Shown here: in pieces, positions 56,919 to 64,000 of the stretch
How positions within the stretch are numbered: position 1 is the first letter of the stretch
Layout: each line of letters starts with the position of its first letter
Source of the DNA: Candidatus Tyloplasma litorale
GTDB taxonomy: Bacteria > Bacillota_I > Bacilli_A > Mycoplasmatales > Hepatoplasmataceae
DNA: 64,000 nucleotides
Reading direction: 5' to 3'
Assembly: GCA_027943885.1 (NCBI GenBank)
Contig: AP027078.1
Location: 496,001-560,000, forward strand
Notes under the pieces: generated by a model
The model's input: the letters and a program-made list of their open reading frames with translations, nothing else
Databases searched by the model: none
What the model was told of the DNA's origin: nothing
Made by a program: the position numbers and the translations under genes

Positions 56919-59189
56919 TTATTTAGTTATTCATTTCTCAAAATCTCTACTTGATGAGTAAACTAAATGATGCTTTTCTGCTTCCCTTAATTTTAAATCT
57001 GTATATTGATTATAATAAAGGTTTTTATATAAATAATTATTGACTAAATTATTTTCTGTTTCTTCAATTAGATTTAAAGGTTTTTTTATTGCCTCTTTAG
57101 TAAAAGGATGTAATGGATTACATAATATTTTTTTTAAATTTCCAGATTCAATATTTGTACCCTTACTTATTATGTTGACGTTTTTTGCAAAATTTACAAC
57201 TGATCTAATATCTGTAGTTAATATTATGAACATTATTTTATATTTTTTAGACATTTTTCTAATAAATTTTTTAACTATTTCTGATTCTGGATCATTTGGA
57301 TTTGGATTGCTAGTTATTATTATTTTATCATTTTCAATAATGCCTTTCATTATTAACAAAATATGAATTTGAGAATAAGAAAGAGAATTTAAAGTTGTTT
57401 TTTCAAAATCATTTTTTAAATTTGAATCAATTTTTAAATCTTCTAATAATTTTTTCAAATTAAACCCAACAACAAAATTTAATTTATTTTTAATTTGCTT
57501 TAATTTTGATTTTTGTTCTTTTAATTTTTTTAATATTTCATTTTTAGCATTTATTTTTTCTTCAATTTGTAAAGGTGTTAAATTTCTAAAATTTATTTCC
57601 TTAATTTTTTTAGAGATGATTTTATCAACATTTATATCTAAAATATCATTATATTCCTTAAAGGATAATTGATTTTGATTTATTCTTTTAATTTCTTGTT
57701 TAGCAACTTCAATTTTCTTTTTCATTGCTAAAATTCTTGTCTTTTTTTCTAATTTAAGAGACATGTTTTTTCTATTTAATCTTCATTTATTTAAAGATAA
57801 ATCAATTTCTAAAAATTTATCTTCATATTCTTTATAAATATCAAAATATTCTGAAATGTTTTCATAATTATGAGTTCGTGTTGCTAAAATAAACTTATTT
57901 TTATATTGCTCTGTTATTTCTAATTTTTCTCTATAAATTTGTTTTTGAAATCTAAGAGAAATTGTTTCAAATTCTCATAATTTTCTCATATTATTATCTT
58001 TTTCTAATTTATCCATTGAAACAATTTCTTGAGCTTTTTTTTCTAAATCTTCAATAAATATTTTAAAATATTTAATTTTTTCATTTAAATCATCTTTAAT
58101 AAAAAATTCAACTTCTTTAAATTTAGGATTGTTTATCAATGAATATGGATCTATCAAATCATTTAAATATTTTATTCAAATATTTAAATTTAATTTAACT
58201 TCTTTAGGAGAATTTTGATCTAAATCAACATTATCAAAAATTCTTATGATATTTTTTAAAATAAAAATAAATTTATCTAAATTTGTTTTTTCTAAATTTA
58301 ATTTATCTTTTAATCTATTTAACTTAGTCAAATTATTTTTAGATAAATTTAGAAAATGCTCTTCATTTAAATTGATAAATCTTAAAAAAGCAAAAGCTTC
58401 TTTTAAAATTGTTTTTAAAGAAGATTTATGTATTTCTTCATTTTTAGAAAATAAATCAGAAGGAACACTTAATATTTGTTCTTCTTCCATTTTTAATTTT
58501 TCAATTAAAAATAATTTAGATTTAATTTGCTTTTTAATTAAATGATCTTTAGATAAAGTTTCAATAAAAAATAATTCTTTTGAATCAGCAATTTCCCTTT
58601 TTATTATTTTTATTTCATTTTTTGATTCCTTAATTATTGAATTAAATTTATTTATTTGATTTTGATTTTTTGTATAAATTTTTAATTCTTTAATATTTTT
58701 TGAAACATTATTTTTTTCAATTGAAATTTGATGACCGATTCATCATTTTTTATATTTATTATTAGATTTAAAATATTTAAGTTCAGAAATTAATTTAGAA
58801 ATTTCATTTTTTGTCTCTGAAATAACATCTTCATAAAATTTTTTTTGTAATTTACGATCTTTAATTCCTTCCAATAAGAAATTTTCCATAGTCATTTTAG
58901 ATGACAATAAATTTTCAATATTATTATTTTGAATATATGTTGTTCTATTTCTAGTGAATTTACCTTCAGCTTTAAAATACTCACCATTAAATTCAATTTT
59001 TCCATAATAATTATGATTCTTTTTTTGAATTAATTCAACTATAGTTTTAAATTCTAAAGCACTTTCAGAAACAATTGCAGAAATATCATTTTCATTAAAC
59101 TCTAAACTTAAAGATTTTAAAATCTTTAAGTTTGTTTTTAAATTTTTTTTAAAAACATTAACATCAATAAATTTAATTTGTTTTTCCAT
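56919..59189 (-). CDS. Degenerate OppF-like ABC protein with ~500-residue coiled-coil insert
   Basis: 756 residues with TGA as Trp. The two ends match an oligopeptide ABC ATPase: LSLEFNENDISAIVSES then GKIEFNGEYF at the start, and SLSYSQIHILLIMKG, IIITSNPNPNDPESEIV, IMFIILTTDI and CNPLHPFTKEAI (the C-terminal oligo-HPY region) at the end. But Walker A is SESALEFKT, Walker B has SN in place of DE, the signature GG is lost, and the switch His is Thr, so ATP hydrolysis is very unlikely. About 500 Lys/Glu/Ile-rich residues, predicted long coiled coils, separate the halves. It follows a 57-residue membrane protein by 4 nt. Confidence 0.75.
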
Positions 59190-59193
59190 AATT

Positions 59194-59367
59194 TTATGAA
59201 CCACCTAACATTACAATAAGAATTATTGATATTGATATCAAAAAAATGAATAAAAAAACGAAAAAAATATATTTGAATATTTTTCATTTTACTCTTAAAG
59301 GATCATATTTTTTTTGTGTAATGATCATTTTTTCTATTGCTTTTGGATAATCTTTATATTTTGGCAT
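59194..59367 (-). CDS. 57-residue single-pass membrane protein
   Basis: Hidden by a TGA Trp codon. A charged N-terminal half (YKDYPKAIEKMIITQKKYDP) is followed by a single helix (IFKYIFFVFLFIFLISISII, about 32-53) and a GGS end. The layout resembles SecE, but a genuine secE is at 53971. It starts 1 nt after the ECF S-component stop and ends 4 nt before the OppF-like gene, so it may anchor that protein at the membrane; this is inference. Confidence 0.7.
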
Positions 59368-59368
59368 T

Positions 59369-60262
59369 TTATCTTTGAGTGTTTTTCATTGCGAATTGTG
59401 TAAGTCTAATTAATAAAAAAGAAATAATTGCGACTAAAGGTATTAAATAAGTTGATCTTAAAATTCTTGTATAAAGAGCTAATAAGTAAGATTTTTCATA
59501 ACCTGAAAAATATTGAGTAAAAGGCCTTATCACTAATTCCATCATTCTTTCAGAAAATGAAACACATAAAATTAACATTAATAAAATTATTTCTTTTCCA
59601 TTTAATTTGTAATATCTTATGTATAACATCATTAACTCAATAAAAATAAATGATGTTATTGAAAAAAATAAAGCTTTTTGAAATTCCTCTTCACTTATTG
59701 AATTACCATTTATATTTACATTGGTTAAAAAAATTTCTAAAGGAATCATAATAAATAAAAGTGAAATTGCTATAACTTGAAAAATTAAAATTGATTTTCA
59801 AATAGGAATGTCTTGAACTTTTTTATAAATTACACCAAATAAACCAGATATTAAACCAATCATAGGAAACATTAATGAAGGCAATACTTCATAACTTCAT
59901 CCATGAATTAAGGTATTAAGTGAATCAGCTATTCAACCAAATAATATGCCTTCTAATGGTCCAAAAATAAATCCAACAACTATTGTTGTAACACTATCAA
60001 CAGATGGTAAAAAAGGAATATCTGCTGTTATTTTTGTTAAAAAAGCTTGAACAAGAAATATTGCTAAAAAAGTTGCTAAAATTGTTATTTTTTTTATTGT
60101 TAAAAATTTTTTATTATATTTTCTATAAAAAAATATTGAGATTATTATACTAGAAATTAAAATTAAAAGCATAATAGAAGTTAAAACACCCCAAATTATT
60201 CATGTTGTAGGGTTATGATTATTATTTATTGTATATGAAATAATATTATTTGTTTTTTTCAC
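59369..60262 (-). CDS. ECF transporter S component (vitamin uptake)
   Basis: 297 residues with TGA as Trp. It is an integral membrane protein with about seven or eight helices. The S-component signature is in ITILATFLAIFLVQAF, DIPFLPSVDSVTTIVVGFIF and GPLEGILFGWIADSLNTLI. S components bind a vitamin (folate and riboflavin types are common in Mollicutes) and work with the EcfA/A'/T module, not present in this window. At nearly 300 residues it is longer than the usual 170-200, with an extra N-terminal helix and a longer C-terminal half. The start is GTG at 60260-60262 (a second GTG follows), overlapping whiA by 17 nt. Confidence 0.78.
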
Positions 60263-61148
60263 CACCTGTATCTTGATTTGCTAAATCAACCATAATTTTT
60301 AATCAATTACTTATTGTAGATTTTGATAATTCTAATTTATATTTTTCTTCATATTTTATCATTAAAGAAGAAAATGAAGAAGAAGGATTTTCTACTCTTA
60401 ATTCAGCAAGTCATTTTTGTTTTTCATTTAATTCTAAAAATTTTTTATTTTTCTTTATTGCTTTGATTGCTTTTATTTGCAATTTAGATGTCTCATTGGA
60501 CTTCTTAATATTATGATACTCTATTGAGTCCATTTTTTTTAATGTAGATATAAAATCTCTATTTATTCTTTGATCTTCAAAAAACATAACTGATTGTGAA
60601 GCATTCATTAATTTTAAAACATTTGCAATATCTGTTGATTTTTTTATATATGTAAAATACCATTTATTTTTTTGAATTGTCAAAGTTTTGATTCCAACAC
60701 CCTCAAATATTTCTTGAATATCTAAAGAATGATATAAATTTCTAACTCTTACTTCAAAATGAAATGAAGTAGATTTCGGATTTGAAATTCAACCTTTAGC
60801 AATGAATAAACCTGATATATATGCTTTATGATCATCTCTTGTTTTTGCAACTAAATTTCCCAATCTTTTTGTAAATTTAATTAAAAATTCAGGATCATAA
60901 ATTTCATATTTTATTAATTTTTTAGTTTTAATTGCCTTAGGTGAAATATTAAAAAATTCTTGAAACATCTTATTAAAGAAATGTTCTCATTCTTTTAATG
61001 AACTTTTAACAATATATCCTCCACCAGAATAATTTCCATTTGCTCTTAAAAATGAATAAAATAGAACTTTTAATTGTTTATTTTCCCATTTATATTCTAA
61101 AATTTCATTTTTTACAAAATTAGAAAAAGAATTTCCATATTCTTCCAT
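60246..61148 (-). CDS. whiA: DNA-binding protein WhiA
   Basis: 300 residues. It has an N-terminal LAGLIDADG-derived domain (NEILEYKWENKQLKVLFYSF, then FIAKGWISNP) and a C-terminal helix-turn-helix (WLAELRVENPSSSFSSLMIK, then LSKSTISNWLKIM), the standard WhiA end. In Gram-positives it affects division and chromosome behaviour. It lies 4 nt after trxB and overlaps the ECF gene. Sequence conservation is weak, as usual for Mollicutes WhiA. Confidence 0.85.
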
Positions 61149-61152
61149 TATT

Positions 61153-62091
61153 TTATATCTTTAAATTGTTAATATAATTAACAGCTGATAAAGCAGCAAC
61201 TGTACCCTCTGAAGCAGCAACTGTTACTTGTCTAAATTTTTTAGGTGTTATATCACCCGCTGCAAAAACACCTGGTATTTTTGTTTCTCCAGTGGAAAGA
61301 TCAATAGTTATCATTTTATTTTTGTCAAGTAATTTATTATTCTTTAAAAATTGAATTTCAGGATTTCAACCCACATATGTAAATACACCTTGAACATCTA
61401 ATGTTTCTTCTTTGTTAGTTATTCTATTTTTAACAACAAGTCCATTTACTTTACCATTTTCTCCTAATATTTCCAATGTTTCATAATTATGCATAGGAAC
61501 AATTTTATCTAATGTTGCTAATTTATCAAGTGTTGCTTTTTCTGCTTTAAATTCAGAAAAATAATTAATTATATATGCTTTGTTAACAAATTTAGCTGCA
61601 AATAGTGATTCTTCAGTTGCAGAATTACCACCACCAATTATTGCTATGTTTTTGTTTCTATAAAAAGCTCCATCACAAACAACACAAGTTGAAACACCTT
61701 TTCCAAAATATTCATCATATCCAGGCACTTCTAATTTTTTTGGTTTTAATCCTGTAGCAATAATTATTGCTTTTCCAAAATATTTTTTTTCATTAGATAA
61801 TTCAATTGTTTTTTCATTAGAAGATTTTAAATTATCTATTGAAACAACTTCACCACCAATTAATTTTGAACCAAAATTTTGAGCTTGTTCTAAAAATGAA
61901 TGTGAATATTCTCAACCTGCTTTACCTTCCATTCCAGGATAATTATCAATTTTATGAGTATTATTCATTTTTCCACCAGGAGCAGATTTTTCAAAAATAG
62001 CAACCTTCAAACCTGCTCTAGATGCATATATTCCAGCAGTTAATCCTGCAGGACCAGCACCAATTATTAATAAATCATATTTCTCTTCCAT
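61153..62091 (-). CDS. trxB: Thioredoxin reductase
   Basis: 312 residues with TGA as Trp. FAD site IIGAGPAGLTAGIYASRAG (residues 9-27), redox pair C-V-V-C in GVSTCVVCDGAF, NADPH site IIGGGNSATEES and the C-terminal FAD motif VFAAGDIT. It supplies electrons to thioredoxin; with SOD it forms the oxidative-stress set in the window. It is the first gene of trxB-whiA-ECF-...-cysS, with an extended -10 nine bases before the ATG and no ribosome-binding site. Confidence 0.96.
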
Positions 62092-62100
62092 AATATTAAT

Positions 62101-62109
62101 ATTATACCA
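62101..62109 (-). promoter_or_regulatory. Extended -10 (TGGTATAAT) of the trxB operon
   Basis: TGGTATAAT, with TATAAT ending 9 nt before the trxB ATG. Transcription would start about 2 nt before or at the ATG. Confidence 0.65.
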
Positions 62110-62149
62110 CTTAATCAGTGTGTTATTTTTTTAAAAAACAAGATTCCTT

Positions 62150-63031
62150 TTAAATAAATTTAATAAATTTCTTAATTTTGTCACCTCATTGTAAGTAAAT
62201 AATAAAGAAAAAAGAAACGAAAACCAAAATTAGTGCTGTAATAAATGAAGTTGGAATATGAATATTTCAATTTGCACCTCAGGACATTTGAAATTGAGAA
62301 TCTCTAAGTAATTCTGTTGAAGATCTTACAATTCCATATAAAAATATATATGAAAATCCCATAGTTCCTCTTTTTCAATAATTATTTGTTTTAAATATTA
62401 AAATAATAATTAAAAGTGATCCTAAATCAGCAAATGATTCATATAAGAACAAGGGATTTCTTCATTCAGCACCAGAATCATCAATAATAAACATATTATT
62501 TTTCAATCATATTGGTAATCAATTTAATTTATCAGGATCAACAATATCACCATAAACTTGATGATTAACAAAATTACCCCATCTTCCTATTGCTTGACCA
62601 ATTAAAATGGATGGTAATAAAACATCAAATATTTCTAGAGTGTTATTATCTGGGCCCCAATACTTTTGTCAAATTCAAATTCCTATGGGAACAAAAATGA
62701 CAGTTCCAATTATCGATCTACCAAATGCAGGTATACAAAATAAAATAATAACATCCAAAACATCATTAACACCACTAAATGCATTAATAGGATCGAAAAT
62801 TAAATATCATAATTTTGCACCATACAATGCAAAAATAGAGGTAAAAGAAACACAAAAAATAAAATCTCAATTTCTATATTTTTTATTATTTCATCCTATA
62901 TATGCATAACCACATGATAATCCAAATCCAATGAAAATTAAAACACCATAAAGAGGCAATACACCAAATAAGGCTGGTGCTTTATTAGCGATATAAGCAC
63001 CTGTCTCTTGATCTATCAATTCATTTCACAT
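62150..63031 (-). CDS. lgt: Prolipoprotein diacylglyceryl transferase
   Basis: 293 residues with many TGA Trp codons, so it is almost invisible under the standard code. It adds diacylglycerol to the lipobox cysteine of lipoproteins, a key surface pathway in wall-less bacteria. Signature [17 protein letters not shown] and the [10 protein letters not shown] motif are intact; about seven membrane helices. I start it at ATG 63029-63031 (MWNELIDQ); there is no good ribosome-binding site. It lies between the tRNA cluster terminator and the trxB promoter. Confidence 0.93.
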
Positions 63032-63064
63032 ATATGAATTATACTTTTAAAATAATCAATAGAA

Positions 63065-63092
63065 AAGAGAAGTGAATAATATTCACTTCTCT
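63065..63092 (-). terminator. Intrinsic terminator after the tRNA cluster
   Basis: Twelve-bp perfect arms (AGAGAAGTGAAT / ATTCACTTCTCT) with a 3-nt loop, 56 nt after the tRNA-Phe CCA; the T-run is short. Confidence 0.7.
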
Positions 63093-63107
63093 AATAATTT
63101 ATAAATA

Positions 63108-63150
63108 CCATTAATAAATAAGATTAAAAAATAATTTAATTTATTAATGG
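63108..63150. repeat. 12-bp inverted repeat at the 3' end of tRNA-Phe
   Basis: CCATTAATAAAT and ATTTATTAATGG flank 19 nt. One arm begins with the encoded CCA of tRNA-Phe. It could form a 3' trailer hairpin that guides processing; there is no T-run. Confidence 0.5.
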
Positions 63151-63223
63151 TGGTCCGGGGCAGAATCGAACTGCCGACACTGTGAGCTTCAATCACATGC
63201 TCTACCGACTGAGCTACCGGACC
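63148..63223 (-). tRNA. tRNA-Phe(GAA)
   Basis: 76 nt, cloverleaf intact, anticodon loop TTGAAGC, encoded CCA. Last gene of the nine-tRNA cluster. Confidence 0.97.
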
Positions 63224-63231
63224 ATAATAAA

Positions 63232-63307
63232 TGGCGGTTCTGACGGGATTTGAACCCGCGATCTCCTCTGTGACAGAGAGGCATGATAACCACTTCACTA
63301 CAGAACC
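63232..63307 (-). tRNA. tRNA-Asp(GTC)
   Basis: 76 nt, anticodon loop CTGTCAC, discriminator G, encoded CCA. Confidence 0.97.
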
Positions 63308-63309
63308 AT

Positions 63310-63386
63310 TGGTTGCGGAGATAGGATTTGAACCTATGACCTTCGGGTTATGAGCCCAACGAGCTACCAGACTGCTCCACTCCGCG
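63310..63386 (-). tRNA. Initiator tRNA-fMet(CAT)
   Basis: 77 nt. The unpaired first position (C1 against A72) and the three G-C pairs GGG/CCC next to the anticodon loop identify the initiator. Encoded CCA. Confidence 0.97.
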
Positions 63387-63396
63387 ATAAAATAAA

Positions 63397-63489
63397 TGGC
63401 GGAGATTGAGGGATTCGAACCCCCGCGCAGCTTTCGCCACCTCTCGGTTTTCAAGACCGACCCCTTCAACCAGACTTGGGTAAATCTCC
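63397..63489 (-). tRNA. tRNA-Ser(TGA)
   Basis: 93 nt with the long variable arm (class II). Anticodon loop CTTGAAA, encoded CCA. Confidence 0.96.
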
Positions 63490-63535
63490 ATAATTGCCAT
63501 ATATACATATATCATTAATTTATTTAGTTTTTTAA

Positions 63536-63612
63536 TGGTGGTTCTTGCTGGACTCGAACCAGCGACCAATCGGTTATGAGCCGACGGCTCTAACCAACTG
63601 AGCTAAAGAACC
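63536..63612 (-). tRNA. tRNA-Ile2(CAT, lysidine-modified type)
   Basis: 77 nt, anticodon CAT within CGGCTCATAACCG. The body (GCTCAGTTGGTTAGAGC, CTCATAA loop) matches the tRNA-Ile with modified CAU that reads AUA, not elongator Met, whose loop region in the next gene is GGTTCATACCC. Its function requires TilS. Confidence 0.85.
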
Positions 63613-63656
63613 ATCTTTATTATTAATACCCAATTTTAAAAGAATATTAAATTTAT

Positions 63657-63733
63657 TGGTAGCGAGGGAGGGAGTCGAACCCACGGCCTTCTGGGTATGA
63701 ACCAGACGCTCTAACCAACTGAGCTACCTCGCC
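63657..63733 (-). tRNA. Elongator tRNA-Met(CAT)
   Basis: 77 nt, anticodon region GGTTCATACCC typical of elongator Met, encoded CCA. Confidence 0.93.
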
Positions 63734-63737
63734 TTAA

Positions 63738-63813
63738 TGGTGGAGATGATCGGAGTCGAACCGACGACCTCTTGAATGCAAATCAAGTGCTCTACCAATT
63801 GAGCTACACCCCC
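63738..63813 (-). tRNA. tRNA-Ala(TGC)
   Basis: 76 nt, anticodon loop TTTGCAT. The G3-U70 pair that defines alanine tRNA is present. Encoded CCA. Confidence 0.97.
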
Positions 63814-63820
63814 ATTATAA

Positions 63821-63897
63821 TGGTCGGAGAGACAGGACTTGAACCTGCGACCCCTGCGTCCCAAACGCAGTGCTCTGCCAAACTGAGCTACTCTCCG
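63821..63897 (-). tRNA. tRNA-Pro(TGG)
   Basis: 77 nt, anticodon loop TTTGGGA, encoded CCA. Confidence 0.97.
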
Positions 63898-63902
63898 AAT
63901 AA

Positions 63903-63979
63903 TGGTGCGCCTGACAGGAGTCGAACCCACAACCTTTTGAGCCGTAATCAAACGCTCTATCCAATTGAGCTACAGACGC
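63903..63979 (-). tRNA. tRNA-Arg(ACG)
   Basis: 77 nt, anticodon loop TTACGGC, encoded CCA. The A34 needs deamination to inosine by a TadA-type enzyme to read CGC and CGA. First complete gene of the cluster in this window. Confidence 0.97.
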
Positions 63980-64000
63980 AAATAATTGCCTATGTTCTAA

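Noticed and set aside
59194-59367. A second SecE
   Set aside because: The general layout is similar, but the conserved SecE segment is missing and a proper secE lies next to nusG.
63536-63612. A third methionine tRNA (anticodon CAT)
   Set aside because: Its anticodon arm is of the Ile2 type (CTCATAA with G-C closing pairs), and initiator and elongator Met genes are already present in the cluster.
63981-64000. Start of a further tRNA (Cys) at the right edge
   Set aside because: The 20 bases contain no CCA end or acceptor stem, so nothing can be claimed.

Overview
The window is Mollicutes DNA. It is very AT-rich, densely packed, and uses UGA as tryptophan: almost every long gene (ptsG, rpoB, rpoC, era, recO, glycosyltransferases, helicase) reads through in-frame TGA codons that fall at family Trp positions, so all gene calls here use genetic code 4. 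The Bacillus-like gene order, a nine-gene tRNA cluster of the Spiroplasma/mycoides type and the lack of any cell-wall genes point to the Spiroplasma-Entomoplasma-Mesoplasma-mycoides group. I cannot name the species.

Layout. 1-10.5 kb: transport and housekeeping. A partial permease-like start, a glucose-type PTS EIICB with a small membrane protein in front, a CDA-fold deaminase, a YfcC-family carrier, an Abi/HEPN-like protein, tuf, an alpha/beta hydrolase, a PemK/MazF-like protein, a deoxynucleoside kinase and recO. 10.6-23.5 kb: a surface-glycan island. UDP-glucose dehydrogenase lies on the + strand. On the - strand nine tightly packed genes encode two GT32 enzymes, a double TagD-type cytidylyltransferase, LicD, GT2 and GT2-GT8 glycosyltransferases, a large LPG-synthase/YbhN-type membrane protein, and two paralogues of an unknown domain, one of them fused to GalE. 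A second Abi/HEPN-like gene (23.6-24.4 kb) follows. 24.4-26.9 kb: era, cdd, dgkA, ybeY, plus a fossil hybrid of dgkA and ybeY.

26.9-37.8 kb: a 1234-residue SF1 helicase, YebC, a MATE exporter, Mn/Fe superoxide dismutase, a stop-less SufU-PGI reading frame, SufS and a HIT protein. 37.8-43.5 kb: three large membrane-anchored surface proteins matching the P80/P60-HinT arrangement of Mycoplasma hominis. 43.5-56.9 kb: the conserved block cysS-rlmB-sigH-like-rpmG-secE-nusG-rplK-rplA-rplJ-rplL-rpoB-rpoC. 56.9-63 kb: a degenerate OppF-like ABC protein with a long coiled-coil insert, an ECF S-component, whiA, trxB and lgt. 63.1-64 kb: tRNA genes Arg-Pro-Ala-Met-Ile2-Ser-fMet-Asp-Phe, all with encoded CCA.

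How parts fit together. In Bacillus, ybeY-dgkA-cdd-era-recO are contiguous. Here era and recO are separated by the whole glycan island plus the Abi gene, so about 14 kb looks inserted between two normally adjacent genes. Within the island, GalE and UDP-glucose dehydrogenase would supply UDP-Gal and UDP-GlcA, TagD domains would supply CDP-glycerol (or a similar CDP-alcohol), LicD would transfer the phospho-alcohol, and the GTs and the membrane protein would build or anchor a surface glycan in a wall-less cell. Many monocistronic starts lack a Shine-Dalgarno sequence but have TATAAT only 6-12 nt before the ATG, suggesting leaderless transcripts.
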